Shown here: positions 1-12,385 of the stretch, piece by piece
Layout: every line of letters starts with the position of its first letter
Position numbering within the stretch: position 1 is the first letter of the stretch
Source of the DNA: Agriotes lineatus
Lineage: Eukaryota; Arthropoda; Insecta; Coleoptera; Elateridae
Assembly: GCA_940337035.1 (NCBI GenBank)
Contig: CALNHX010001065.1
Location: forward strand, 1 to 64,000
DNA: 64,000 nucleotides
Direction: 5' to 3'
The notes under the pieces: generated by a model
Seen by the model: only the letters and a program-made list of their open reading frames with translations
Database searches by the model: none
Told to the model about the DNA's origin: nothing
Made by a program: the position numbers and the translations under genes

Positions 1-250
1 TAACTGTTAGCGACCCATTCTGGGCTCGCATTTATAACCATATTCTTGCACTAAGTTAACTGTTAGCGACCCAATCTAGGCTCGCATTCACAGCCATATT
101 CTTGTATTAAGTTCACAGTTAGTGGTCCATTCTGGGCTCATATTAATGACCATATTTTCGCACTAGATTAAATATTAGTGACCCATTCTGGACTCGGATT
201 CGCAACCATATTCTCGCACTAAGTTATGTTAGTAACCCCTGCTGGGCCCA
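1..250. repeat. Degenerate tandem repeat, about 56-bp unit
   Basis: Four to five head-to-tail copies of a unit of about 54-57 bp. The landmark GTTAGCGACCCATTCTGGGC recurs, with changes, near positions 6, 62, 118, 174 and 228. Each unit also carries a version of AACCATATTCTTGCACTAAG. The array is cut by the left window edge, so its true copy number is unknown. No coding potential is visible. It is most simply a small satellite block. Confidence 0.85.
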
Positions 251-726
251 TAATTGTAGTCCGAGTTACTGTTTCTTACTTTGTACACTGACGGACGTCG
301 GCGCCTATGTATACCCAGTCATGTGTTACACTAATAGATCGGTTTGTTATATGCTGTCTTGTGATTTCCCCCCGCGCCTGTGCATGTTTATTTTCAGGGT
401 AAGTTACTCACTGTGTAATATCGATGTGAAGTGGAGCCTGGAAGAAATTATAAGCGCCATAGGTAGGTCAGGGCGCTCGTCGTCGCAGTACAGGGAGTCG
501 TGAGGCTGTATATATTGCTATGGTTTTAAGTCGTACACATCAACTCTGTTAGCATTGCCAAACTAATGGACATTTCATGAAAGCTCAGAGTGAGATATTT
601 TATATAACTGCAAAGCTAAAACTTGAATTTGCCAAAATGAATACAGTTATAATGAGATGCCAGTAATTGCAGAATAATTAATTAATGAACGCAATAAGCA
701 CAGCTCAATTCGCACAGGGATCTAAG

Positions 727-766
<40 letters not shown>

Positions 767-3700
767 GTATAATTACAAGATGGATCGCAAACGCAAGGAA
801 ATGAAGCCTAGAATTCAGGCACAGTTTAATAGTGAAATCCAGTCAGGGTTTTATAAGAAAGGTAATTGAAAGATAGATAAGCTTAAGAACATGCAACGAG
901 CAGATAAGAAGAAAGGCATTAAAGTATTTGAAGGAAACCGTAAGAATCAAAAGCAAGGGTTATAGGAATTGCAGAAAAGCAGACACATATGAACTTAAAA
1001 AAATGTGTGAAAAGAAAACAGTAAATTCAAAGGAAGCCAGTGCAGGAAATGCGCGAATTAAATACTTTAATCAGTGAAGTGACATGTGAATATTTAAAAC
1101 GCAAATTAAAAAAACGTGCAGTGACAAATCGACAAGCAAAATTAATATAGATGTAAATAATTATTTTAGATGTAATATTAGTATACAGAAATCCTAGTTT
1201 TAAGTACAATTATTGTTAAAAGTCAGTAGTTTGAACCATGTTAATATCCGTATTTAATTTGAATTAACTAGCTTTTGTTTATAACAAAACAAAATTAATA
1301 AAGTATTGTAATGACAGCCAGTTTTTGTGTCTCCAAATAAATTGAGTTTTTACATAGAAACCAACCGAATTTATTAATAAAAAGTACACCATTGTGTAAG
1401 CAATTTACCCGGGTACAACTGGAAGTGTGGGTTTCAATTTCCCTCATATGAAAACAACTTTCCACCGTTGACGTCTCCGAGAGCTTCGCCATACCCATCC
1501 CAGCCTACGATCCTGAGCCACAGGCAGAAAGAGGTTCCTGAGCCCGGGGTTTCAACTGCTGCACGTTCGTCCAGCGTATAAGAGTCCGGCACGTCAATCC
1601 CAGCACCCCAGGAAAATATTCGGTCACTTGACTCCATCTGAGGAACTTGCCGCAGACTGCAGAAATCGCAGATTAGTTTTACAAGAAAATATTGGCGCTA
1701 GAAGCCTGAAACGTACCATAAAGCAAGAGTACGACCTGAAGAAACCGATCTCAGGCATATTAAACATCTATTAAAAGCCATAGAGCCGAAAATTTCTATA
1801 ATCAGAGTTGAGGTTATGTTTTTCCCAAAACCGACGCTATAAAAACAAATGAAATAGCGTGCCCGCAAGATCTAAAACAAAATATAATTTAATGCCGGGA
1901 AAACAGCTTAATTCAAATATTTACCGTTAGGACTTTGATCGATTTCACGATATTTATCAGTCAATAGATGCAATCTTGCAAACGGCGTCCATCTTGGTTA
2001 ACACTTGACCTAATTTCAGATTTTCGATTGTGCGCGTTTAAGCTATTGTGGAGAACAGATCCGTATTTAACGAATTTGAGAAATAAATTATGCATTCAGG
2101 GTGGACCCAACCGAGATGAGACTGTGCTTTATCGATTTGAGCTAGCGTTTTTATTGGATTAGTTGCAGATAAATAAGATATTATAAAGGGCACACAACTA
2201 TTTATTTTAGCTATCAATTTACAAGTCACTTTTAATCAACCTAAGATTTGATAACACGAATACAAAAATATATTGGCGTGGTACCCTTATTTAAAAAATT
2301 AAATTATTAACATATTACAAGTACAGATTAGGACATACCATCCCAATATATCCTACCCCGTTTGACTTTCGGGGTTCTGCCAAGCGTGGGATCCAAGTCT
2401 GAATCCCGTGGCGCCCATTTATTTTGCAACACCCTATACATATCGTCACGCTTACCCTATGGTGTACCGTTTCTAGGACCACGCCCATCTCCCTGAGCGT
2501 ATCGAGCCATGGCTATTGGCCTGTGTTCGAGAATTCCAGGGCAAGTGTTGGCATTTCCCGGACATGATAAAACAAGTGGTATTAAAACCATTTGATACCG
2601 TAAGAAAACTTTTTGAAGAGTAGTGACACAAGACTGAATAGCAACGTGTATTTTGGCCAAACACCAAAAATCTACGTTAGCATTTTCCGAAAATTTGGTA
2701 TCTTAGTAGTAGAAATGTCAAAGTTAAAGGCTTAGGTTAGACTAAGATGACAGTACATTGGCGTATCAATTAATTAAAATATGAAAAGTAAATCACTATT
2801 TTGTTCCAATAATAGAAATAAAATAATACAATAAGCAATATCCTTTATTCAACATATTCCTTGTAGTAAATACCTACTGTTGTGGTACCAATTTTGATAT
2901 CGAAAAGAAAACGATGGATATCCACACTTTTTAAGCGATTATCGTTTAAGGTGTAACTATAAAACTACAAAAAATCATGTGGGCATTACTAGACAGAGTA
3001 TTTCAACAGATTGTTAGCAAAATCATGTTTCCAAGAAATTATGAAATATTTAAACCAAAACGGTTTGGCAAATCTAATAATAGTGTACTACTTTCCTGAT
3101 CTGCGGTCGGATTATTTCAACTGTCAAACTGACACTCTTTTATTATTGTGCAACAAGTTATTGATATATAATCCGATAATATTGAAGCACTTATAGCATT
3201 ACAACTGATAACACTTGAATCTTATATTTATTAAAGTGTTGTGATTGGTAGGGACTGTTGTCTTGTACATGGGTGGTTACATTGTAATCTAGCACAATTT
3301 CCCCTAAATCAATCACAAAAATGGCCTTACTTTGGACATCAAACATTTTATGCTCAAAGTCGAGTCAGGTCGGCCTCGGACCCAAATTCCAAATAAGAAT
3401 GTTAAAATCTATGAAGAGGAGCAAGCGCATCTGTAAGCTATGATGCGGAATGTTCTATCAGGTACAGAAATTAAATCAAAAGTACATCATACGCCATCGA
3501 AAATCTTTCTAATAAACCTGAAAGATGTACTTACTGCTTGTTCAAGGAAAAGTATTAGGACACGAACCTATTGTTGCAAATGTTATTAACGTGTGTATCT
3601 GAAATATTCAACAAGTATATGCAAAGCCTGTCTAAAACATTATGCAAAAGACAGCCCTAATGAGGTTCTTCTGTAACTATTTTTCTTTTAATATAGTGTA

Positions 3701-3956
3701 ATTACGTATTACGTTTTTGACATTGGCATAATTTTGTGTATGCTGCTTTTATTTCTTTATTTTTCGTGTAATAAGCGTTACCATAATTATCTCACTATGT
3801 TAAAAAAGTATTACTTACGAATACCACTTTTTTCTTAAATGTATTATTTATCTAGTTTCAATCATTTCAGAGTAGTGAAAATACAGTAAAACAATGTAAT
3901 AACAAATTATCAAAAAAATTAATATCAACAAAAGACATACAGCTGTTTTAGCGGCG
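251..3956. other. Intergenic AT-rich sequence, no gene recognised
   Basis: No ORF here has recognisable domains or codon structure. A dinucleotide run lies at 731-775. A somewhat GC-richer patch at about 1430-1640 and a stretch at about 3350-3680 look like old repeat fragments. The latter encodes scattered Cys pairs that faintly recall the zinc ribbon at the end of piggyBac transposases, but stops interrupt it and I do not annotate it as such. Confidence 0.6.
731..775. repeat. (AT)n microsatellite
   Basis: An uninterrupted AT dinucleotide run of about 45 bp. Confidence 0.98.
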
Positions 3957-4079
3957 TTGAGTGTTACTAGCGCTCCACCTGCTGATTTACATTTTATAGG
4001 TACACCTGTCCACTTAAGGGTTAAATTTCATATCTTGAGGGAAACATTTTTTCAAATAGGAAATCACAAATTTCGAATT

Positions 4080-4528
4080 ATAGAAATTCTAGATTTCCAG
4101 GAATTCCAGACCATATGCAAGGAATTGCATAACGCAGAAAACCTAAAAGAAAACATACAAATTAGGATGGCACAGACGGCAAATAGGGCAGGATTAAAAT
4201 ACGCCTTTGCCACCGTAGACGCGCATATGGCAAACCAACTTATAACCAAAGGAAGGATGGGGAAGGATGGAATAGATGGCGAGTAAAAGATGCGACATCA
4301 CCTCCCAAATGTTACAACTGCCGCAGAGTTGGGCACACAGCCGGGACATGCAAACAAAAAGGGGAGACTTGCCATAACTGCGGGGGAGAGGGACATAAGA
4401 TTAAAGAATGTGCCAATCAACCAACGTGCTACTTATGCGAAACAACTTGCCACAAGGCCGAATCTATGCAGTGTCCTGTCTTCCGCGGGATGGCTCAGGA
4501 GCAGAGGAAGAAGGAACGCTCCACATAA
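4080..4528 (+). pseudogene. R1-type ORF1 (gag) with three CCHC zinc knuckles, frameshifted
   Basis: This is the nucleic-acid-binding protein of the LINE. The first part reads in the frame that stops at 4284-4286. The knuckles are in another frame from about 4270 to a TAA at 4526, so there is one frameshift between them. The knuckles are CYNCRRVGHTAGTC, CHNCGGEGHKIKEC and a CxxC-H-C variant. Three consecutive knuckles at the ORF1 C-terminus are usual for R1/I-type elements. The N-terminal half expected for a full ORF1 is missing. ORF2 starts 7 bp downstream in the same frame as the knuckles. Confidence 0.75.
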
Positions 4529-4534
4529 ACAGAC

Positions 4535-7463
4535 ATGATTAAGATACTACAGGTTAACCTAGATAGGGGTAAGCGAGCGACGGACCTGTTTATGCATACA
4601 TGTGCAGCAGAGGGATTTGACATTGGCTTAGTGGCAGAACCGAACAAGAATATGGCAAGAAGCAGCACGAGGTGGATAGTCGACAATAATGTTGATGCGG
4701 CGGTATACATTTCAAGTAACAAGCTGGCTATCGGAAGAGTAGAACATGGCAACGGGTACGTGAGAGTCATTACGAAAGGAATGGATATCCTCTCTTGCTA
4801 CATATCTCCCAACACCTCCCTAGAACGTTTCGAAGATTACCTATCCGTTTTGGGGCATGCTATTAGGGGCAGAAGGAAGACACTCATAGGAGGCGATTTT
4901 AACGCTAAAGCCCATAGATGGGGCTCGCCAGTCGAAGACCGTCGAGGCAGTGTTTTAGTTGATTGGCTGGAGGAGCACGATCTACGAGTGCTAAACGAAG
5001 GGGATAGTCCAACCTTTGAACGTAACGAGAGTAGGTCCTACATAGACGTGACAATGTGTACATCAGATGTTCAAAACAAGATTAGAAGGTGGTATGTAGA
5101 CGATACCGAGAACCTCTGCCTTCATAGAAATGTCATACGAAAAAACGATAAACGGCCGACAAGTAGCATACCAAAGAGGCTGGACTTATGACGGGGAAAA
5201 GGAGGACCTACTGCTTACCCAAATCCAAGAAAAGATGGTACAGGGATCCCAAGCGTACACTGCTAAACAACTCATGGAAGCCGTAGTAAGTGCGGTCAAC
5301 GATAACCTTCGTAAGAAGGGTGAAAACCACGGTAAAAGGCCGGCTTACTGGTGGAACATACAGATAGCCGATATAAGACGCGAATGCTTGAAAGTGCGAC
5401 AGAAAGCCACAAGAGCCAATAGAAACCACCACGTCAACGAGCAACAGAAGCAAGCCCTAAAAGACAGGTACAAAGAGAAGAGACGGGAGCTAAAGAAAGC
5501 GATAAACACAGCCAAAAGGAGATGCTGGGAGAACCTGTGTCGAGAAGTAGACGAGAAAGTCTGGGGAACCGGCTACAAAATAGTTACCGGTAAGCTAGGG
5601 TTACGCGCACCAATCACGCTTAGCGACGAAGAACAGATGGCTGAGGCACGGAAACTTTATCCGAAGCATAAGCCGAAATTATGGCCAACGCTGCAGGTTC
5701 TCCTTGAGGAAATACCCACATGCAAAGCCGAAGAGGTAATAGAAGCTGGGAAAAAGATGAAACCCAACAAGGCTGCAGGACCAGATGGTATACCCTCGGA
5801 GGTGGCCAAACTACTAGCCGCGGAAAGCACTGAACTGTGTCGTAGAGTTTTCGATACAGAGCTGAAAATGGGTAATTTTCCCACAATGTGGAAAACGGGG
5901 AGGTTAACTCTGATCGAGAAACCATGCAAGCAAGGGAACCAGAAGAGCTACCGCCCGCTGTGCTTGATAAGCGTTATGGGCAAGCTGTATGAACACGTTC
6001 TGAATCGCCGGCTCTTAGACGAAATCGAGGAAAAAGGGGGATTGGCACGACGACAATATGGATTTACGAAAGGAAAATCTACAATAGATGCCGTGCAAAC
6101 AGTCCTCAACATAGACAAAGAAGCCAACCGACAAAAAAAGTATGCCGTCCTAGTTACACTGGACGTCCGAAATGCCTTCGGCTCTGTCCCGTGGGAGAAA
6201 ATTATACAAGTGCTTGAAGAACGACGGGTGTCGTCGTACTTACGCAAAGTGTTATGTAGTTATCTACACGAGAGAAGGTTACTGGTTGGCGAAGGACACA
6301 CAATGACCATGAGATGTGGTGTTCCCCAAGGCTCCGTCCTGGGGCTCACACTATGGAACGTGTACTACGATGATGTATTCAGCTTGGAACTGTCCGAAGA
6401 CACAACGCTGGTCGGGTACGCAAACTATCTCGCACTAGTGGTCTGCGGTAGGAACCAGGAAGCCATAGAGGACGACATCATGTGGTCTATTCACAGAGTG
6501 GAATCTTGGATGAGGAGGAAAGGATTGGAGTTAGCGGCCCAGGAGACAGAGATGGTCATACTCGCGGGGAAGAGGACATTGCAAACCGTCGAGGTGACAC
6601 TCCATAACGGCAGAATAGCGAGCCAACCAAGTGTAAAATACCTTGGCATAATCATATCCCGAAACATGCTTATGGGAAGACACATTAAACAGGCAGCAAT
6701 GGGGGCAGAAAGAGCGACAGCAGCGCTTAGCCGATTGATGCCCAACCTTGGTGGGCCAAGACCCAATAGGAGGAAGGTGCTGTATTCTGTCGCAAACTCC
6801 ATATTACTATATGAAGCTCCAGTATGGAATGAGTGCCTGTCCTCCATTAATCATAGAAAACAACTGGAGAGAGTACAAAGACGGGCGGCTATCAGAATAG
6901 CCAGCGCATACAGGACCGTATCTACTAAGGCTGCTCAAGTTGTGGCATCAACGGTTCCCATTCACCTGCTGGCACGAGAAAGCTCGTACGCAGCTGGAGC
7001 AAATAGAAGGGCGGCAAAGAAGGAAGCAAGAGAGGAGAGTCTGCGCATATGGGAAGACGAATGGCGCCGAAATACCGAGACTGCAGGGTGGAAAAAAATC
7101 CTTATTAGGGAAGTAACTCCATGGGTCAAGAGGGAACATGGCGAGGTGGGATACCATCTGACCCAGTTCCTGACGGGACACGGTTGCTTTTAACGCATAC
7201 CTGCACCGAATGCACCTACGGGACAACAGTGCCTGCACATACTGCGGCGAAGAAGACTCAGCTCAGCACACTATTTTCTAGTGTGAGAAATGGGGTGAAA
7301 AGCAAGAATGACGGAAGAAATCGGGGAGCGGCTTACCCCAGGAAACATCGTTAGCCACATGTTAGAGAGTGCAGACAAATTGAAAGTTATAGAGACCGAA
7401 GTAGCAAAAGTCATGAGCTGTAAGGAAAAGAGGAGAGGAGGCAAGCAGGACAACCATAACTAG
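4535..7463 (+). pseudogene. R1-type ORF2: APE endonuclease and reverse transcriptase, inactive
   Basis: ORF2 opens with ATG at 4535. The endonuclease runs to about 5130 and includes the LIGGDFNAKAHRWGS motif (about 4890-4930). Its last motif, normally SDH, is lost at a frameshift near 5125, after which the frame continues as the linker and RT to 7193. RT blocks include a YRPLCLIS block and a GVPQGSVLG block. The catalytic YADD is replaced by YANY (6417-6428), which removes both metal-binding aspartates. The C-terminal CxxC-H-C domain lies in a third frame (about 7190-7290) with a TAG inside it, and the frame closes with TAG at 7461-7463. This copy cannot make active protein. Confidence 0.85.
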
Positions 7464-7688
7464 TAGGGGCAAACCGCGCTGAAGCAATACCAACCGGGAT
7501 CCCGGTGCGGCGAGCAACAAGAAGGGGGTTTTTTAGTCGGTAGGCGGTTGGGCCCCCTTCCCAGCCGAATCCGACACACCCGGATGAACTCCGTTTTCTT
7601 TCCGGGCGTCTTTTGAAGATTTTCCCCTCCTTCCTCCAAGGAAAAAAAAGGAATTCCAGTACGGTAGACATCCTGATTGATTTGATAT
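7464..7688 (+). other. 3' untranslated region of the R1-type element
   Basis: GC-rich non-coding sequence follows the ORF2 stop and includes an A-run near 7646. The exact 3' end is blurred by the Gypsy insertion that begins at 7689. Confidence 0.5.
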
Positions 7689-8292
7689 TGTAACGATTCG
7701 GCTGACGGTTATTTGCCCCGGTGCCTCGATTATACTAGAAATTCCAGAGGCGGCTTCCAGCGCGTGAATAATAGGCTGCCGACGGGCGGCCTTGAACGCA
7801 GGTGTACGTGGATGAATCATTTTCCAGTCGATGCTAGAGCGGCCCTGACGCGACACGTCACCGTTGCCGAGAACAACTGGAGGCTTCTGGAAGAAATTAC
7901 CGGCGTGATATATAAGCGGGCGGAGTTCACCCGCAGTTCAGTTCTGAAATAATTCTCCGGCAGTTCGAACTCACGTAGAGGCTTGTTAGAAGCCCCCATA
8001 TAAATAACCGCGTGTACATAACCTCTCGTGAAATAAATAAATAGATAACCATATAAATAGAAATACATCGTTAGTGTTTAAGAGTGATATAAATAAATAA
8101 GTGCGTTAATCCGTATGTAATAATAAATAAATGTATCGATAGTTCGTTAGTGCCTGTACTAATTGGTAATCTGCTTGATAGTTCTCGTGTGTGCTTGTAA
8201 ATAATAATCGTAATAATTCATTGTCGTAAATAAATGTTTGAACCCATGTTTGTCGTATAATTTTAAATAGCTCGAACGTTAAAAACGTAACA
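7689..8292 (+). repeat. 5' LTR of the Gypsy element
   Basis: 604 bp, nearly identical to 13714-14317. It contains the promoter (7909-7943) and several AATAAA motifs downstream of the predicted start. It begins TGTAACG and ends CGTAACA. Confidence 0.95.
7909..7943 (+). promoter_or_regulatory. LTR core promoter (TATA box plus arthropod initiator)
   Basis: TATATAAG at 7909-7916 lies 31 bp upstream of the A of TCAGTT (7938-7943), a match to the arthropod initiator consensus TCAKTY. The same arrangement exists in the 3' LTR near 13935-13968. This predicts that the R region starts near 7940. Confidence 0.8.
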
Positions 8293-8421
8293 GTCGTGTC
8301 AGGTGTGGGGTGTTGTACCGGGGCTATATAAAAAATTATTAGACAAACATTAAAATAAATAAATTGTTAACAAGTGCCGATAAAACGACGTCAGATAAAT
8401 ACATTGAAGTGTATAGTGCGG

Positions 8422-8676
8422 ATGCCTCTGACGAGATCTCAAAGCAGCAAAATGGAAGCCCAATTAAGCCAACTTTTGCAACTGATGCAAGTTAGCCAGG
8501 ACAAGGCGGAAAAAGCACAGGAGGAACTTAAGAAAGAGATCCAAGTTGGCCCGGAAGAATTGAAAGCCGGCCAAAAGAAGGCAGAAATAGCACAAGAAGA
8601 CCTCAAGGAACTTAAGAAAGAGTTGAAAGTTGGACAAGATAAGGCAGAGGAAGCCGCGAAAGCACTTAAGGAATAG
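8422..8676 (+). pseudogene. Gypsy gag, N-terminal coiled-coil part
   Basis: The ATG at 8422 gives an N-terminus MPLTRSQSS, of a type common in insect Gypsy gags. After about 20 residues the protein becomes a charged coiled coil built from repeats such as ELKAGQKKAE and AQEDLKEL. A TAG at 8674-8676 interrupts the frame just before the solo-LTR insertion at 8693. The coiled coil resumes at 11431 on the far side. This structural protein would have formed the particle. Confidence 0.75.
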
Positions 8677-8692
8677 CTGAAGGCCGAGCAAG

Positions 8693-11430
8693 TGTTACGA
8701 TACTTTTGGAGCGTCCCCCGTAGTATTGAACTTTTGCTAGCTGAATTCTGAACTTGAATATTTATGGTTGGCTTTTGCCAATTTTTGCATGCTTTAAACT
8801 AGGTATAATTAGCTGTATCTTATTTTTAATTATTTTCCTATAATTATCAAGCAGTTTGGTAAGCAACTCTTCGAATAATTACCCATATTCTACTAATTAA
8901 ATTTATTTTGGTCATATTCCTACAGATATTTGTATATGGCGCTTAGGCAACCCCTGTTGCAAATTATTCTGCACTATTGCAAGCTCCTTCATGGGGTGTT
9001 AGTGCCTCACCATTATTATTATTATTATTCTATTTGTTGCTAGATAAAGGATATCGCTTCTTGCAGTCACATTTTTCAGGCTGGTTTTTTCGCATCTTCT
9101 GGCCCAAAAATTTTGGAAAGTTTTGATAACTGGTAACTGGTGGATTTTTTAGTTCTTTCCCATTTTAAACTTGGTGCAGGCTGCTAGTGCCTCGGCCGTG
9201 TGCTTAAATTTGTGAGCTAATTAGTATAGCTCAGCTCCGTTTTGATTTTTCGGAGGACCTACAAAGCGCATGTGCCCTTAAGACGTTCGTATTTGATTTG
9301 GTTATACGTACGTCCTTCGCAACTGCGGATTCGTTTGAGGCCAGCATTGTTTCTGCCCTTTTTTCTGGCTCAATTCCAGCGTGAGCCATTCATTTACTGT
9401 CGGATGCCATTCACTTCCTGCTGGATGCATTTCCTGTCGGATAAGATCTTGGGAGAGTTTGGACGCTTCCTGCCAGAGGTTGGACTCCTATCTGAAGAGG
9501 CTTAGCATTCCTCGTTCGGCTGCTCTCCGCGGGCACCCAAACCGTCGATTCGGGCTCCTGAAATTAGCGAGTTGTCAAGGAATTCTGCAATTCCCTGGGA
9601 GCTACGCTAGAGGGTGTAGCACTGCACTCACCTGCGACACATTCACCGCTTCCTCGGCCCGCTGGGCCTCCCGCTGTGTCTGCCGGAACCCCCGTTGCTT
9701 CTGCCGTTTTCGGCCCCCGCAAGCCAAAGGTTAGGAGCCGACATGTTTTCACTGCAGGCAAGAAAAGTTAACACTCTTTGCGCCTGATGTATTTTATAGT
9801 TAGTAGAATCTCGTCTCGCTAATAGATAGGGCATGTGTGATATTTTTGGGGCATAGCAATGCTTCGTGTAGTTAGATGTTAGTGCATGCTTTTGTATGGT
9901 TTTAATGCGTTATTATGATAGGGCTTTTGCAAATTTCGAGCGCCCATCTTGTGCGGGTTACTGAGCTTTATTGAATCTTTAATCGTGCTTACCCGAGTTG
10001 GTGACGTTAGTTCTGCGGCTTACGCCTGTAGGAGCTTTCGGTTATGGATTAGCCCCGAGCCACGGCTTCTCCGTGGAACCTACGAATTTACAGTTCAATT
10101 AACCCTCATGCTGCTGCCCTATTTGCATTTAAGTGCAGCCTGGCAAATCAACGTCAGATTAACTTACTAGAGCCCTGTTTAGGTGGTTCCGAAGCCTGGG
10201 GATTCGCCAGTCGCCGCGCCCCATCGGGCTCCCCTGCAAATTGTATGTTAGATCTTTCGTTTAATTACTTCAGATTTAGGGTTGTACTTACTGCTCGTTG
10301 CCTGCGGTCTGTTTGATATACTTTTACTTAACTCGTCGCCATTTGCTGTCAGCCGTCTGACGTTTGCTGCTTTGTTTTGATATTGATAGTGGCTAGAGTA
10401 GCGACATCGGTAGTCGATTGCTTCTGCAGTTTCAGTTCATGACTGATTAATCTCGGGTTAGTAGCGATTGCGTCACAAGGCCCGCCGCCGGTAGAATCAT
10501 TGTCAATTCCGCGTTATTGTAATTTATTAGCGAGTCTTTACGTAGGTACAAGTTTGCCGAAGGTTTATTCAAGCGATTGCTTTAGTGTTCATTTATGTAC
10601 CTGATGTATTTCCACTGAGAAATCTACCCTGCTTTTATATGGCCATATATCCTGGTAGTTTTGACCTTTAGAAATTTTGAATACTTACTTAGGATCTTTC
10701 TGAGCTGATATTCGGGGTTTCGCATCAGCTGAGCGCTTGCATAACCTGGCGCTGCTTTGCCCTGCCTCACGGGGTCTATTCTAGTTTTGTTTTTGTAATT
10801 CAATACTCGCTACGCTTCTTTTAAACTTCGCGTTATTTCGAGCTCCGCGGAATGTCGGCACCTGAGTAGGGAGTTCGATCGATTTATGCCGTGCTCGCAA
10901 AATTTTAATGTGTTAGCCCATCCACCGATTATAGTTATTACTGCTCGTGGGCTACTGTTTGTTTGATATATACATTTATATTTATATTTATTACTGCATG
11001 ACGCATACTGTGTGGTTATTTCTTTTGTTGTTGTTAGAAATATACAAAGGTTCATATCTATTGCCAAGTATCGCCTATGTTAGTATTTGTATCTATTTTT
11101 GCTTACTGCCTGCTGTGATTTATTTATATGTTAGCTATGCACTATAGTACCCACCAATATTTAAAATAAAGCTGTGATCTATTCATTGGTTGTTGGTTTG
11201 CTTATTTTTTTTTATCTGCTGGCAATTGTCCTTACCTTGTGTACGGTCCGGCATAAGGATTGGATCTGAGTCGAGGACCTGGCGCCCTCTCCTATTTTTT
11301 TTTTCAGCATAGCTGGAACCCTGCGACCCTCGCGGCGAGCTAGCCCAACTAGGCCGATAGTTACCAGCCGGCAAAATAACCAATATAACTTTCGCCAAAA
11401 GGTAAGGCCGACCCTCTTTCTTCCCTTACA
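8693..11430. mobile_element. Solo long terminal repeat, 2738 bp, inserted in the Gypsy gag
   Basis: The insert begins TGTTACGATAC and ends CTTCCCTTACA, and is bounded by the 4-bp target duplication CAAG (8689-8692 and 11431-11434). The gag coiled-coil frame is readable right up to both copies. It has no ORF with recognisable domains. An AATAAA polyadenylation signal lies near 11166, about 265 bp before the end, as expected for an R-U5 segment. TG..CA ends, a 4-bp duplication and the absence of coding sequence point to a solo LTR. Its length is unusual but comparable to the multi-kilobase LTRs of the Woot Gypsy element of Tribolium, a comparison from memory. Confidence 0.8.
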
Positions 11431-12385
11431 CAAGAGAAAGCAGTCCAAAAACCTAAGAAATTGAAAGCCGGCCGAAAGAAGGGACAAAAACTTGAGGAAA
11501 AATTGAAAGCGACTCAAGAAAACCTCAAGGATGAACTTAAGGAAGAATTCAGATCCGGTCGAATGAAGGCAGAAAAAGCACAAGAGAATCTTAGGGAACA
11601 GCTGGAAGCCGGGCAGAAAGCACGAGAAGAGCTGAAGGCCGGGCAAGAAGAGCTGGAAACCGCTGAAGAGAAAGTAGTCCAAAAGCTTGATGGGAAAATA
11701 AATGGAAGAGTTCGGTCTCTGTAGTTGGATACTGGAGCGACGAAGTCCATCGCCAGGTCCGATGTAGTAAGGGACGAGGGTCAGCTGCTGTACAACGAAA
11801 CACGCCTTCGCACTGCCACGGGGGGCGTGGGGACCACACATGGGGAAACTGATTTAAAGATTGGGAATCAAACCCTCAAGCATCGGGACCTGTTGGCTGA
11901 CAGTGCGGACGAGTACATCCTGGGAGTGGATGTTATGGATAAGTGTGAGTGCGTTTTGGACCTGAGACGCGGCGAGTTGCACGTGGGTAGGGAGGAGCTT
12001 TCCCGACACACAAGAGGGGAGATCGCGGAACAAGTGGTATGGGCGGAAGATGTTACTCTGCAAGGACGAACCGAGAGGGTCGTGGATGCATACCTGGATG
12101 GTGATCTCCGGGGCAACGTGGTGCGCGTGGTCGAGCCTGATAGTGGCAAGAAGCTCACTCATGGTATCCTGGTAGGGAAGAAGTTGGTGACGACTGGGCT
12201 TGGGGTCCCAGTAAGGATGATAAACGTCAGAAGGGAACTGGCAACCGTCAGGAGGAACACAATACTGGGAAGGGGCATGAGCCAACGAGAACGGAATAAG
12301 ATAGATCTGGTGGCCCGGTACCAAAGCATCGTCGAGGGCGGAGATCATCCCAGTGACCGTACTGACGTAGGAAAACATAAATCGG
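11431..12385 (+). pseudogene. Gypsy gag C-terminal coiled coil and aspartic protease
   Basis: The coiled-coil gag continues from the CAAG duplication to a TAG at 11722-11724, and the aspartic protease starts directly after it in the same frame. The active-site motif is LDTGATKSI (from 11725). A flap-like region and the second-half motif ILGVDVM follow. No CCHC knuckle is present between gag and protease, so that part of gag has been deleted. After about 12380 the frame is lost at a deletion joint that removes the reverse transcriptase. Confidence 0.82.

Larger units (their letters stand above)
3957..7688 (+). mobile_element. R1-clade non-LTR retrotransposon, 5'-truncated and inactive
   Basis: The parts run in LINE order: a gag-like ORF1 with three CCHC knuckles, an APE-type endonuclease, a reverse transcriptase and a C-terminal Cys/His domain, followed by a GC-rich 3' region. 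This order, the triple knuckle and the C-terminal CCHC motif are typical of the R1 clade (R1, TRAS, Waldo types). The copy has frameshifts in ORF1 and at the EN/RT boundary, an in-frame stop in the C-terminal zinc motif, and a destroyed RT active site. The 5' limit is uncertain; recognisable coding begins near 4080. The 3' limit is set by the Gypsy LTR that starts at 7689. There is no sign of insertion in 28S rDNA. Confidence 0.8.

Noticed and set aside
3400..3680. Cys-rich reading resembling the piggyBac C-terminal zinc ribbon
   Set aside because: It is interrupted by stops and shifts, and the Cys spacing is irregular; not enough to name.
11722..11724. In-frame TAG exactly between the Gypsy gag and protease, suggesting stop-codon readthrough
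   Set aside because: The gag knuckle region is deleted here and another TAG lies at 8674, so this copy is decayed and the position may be coincidental.
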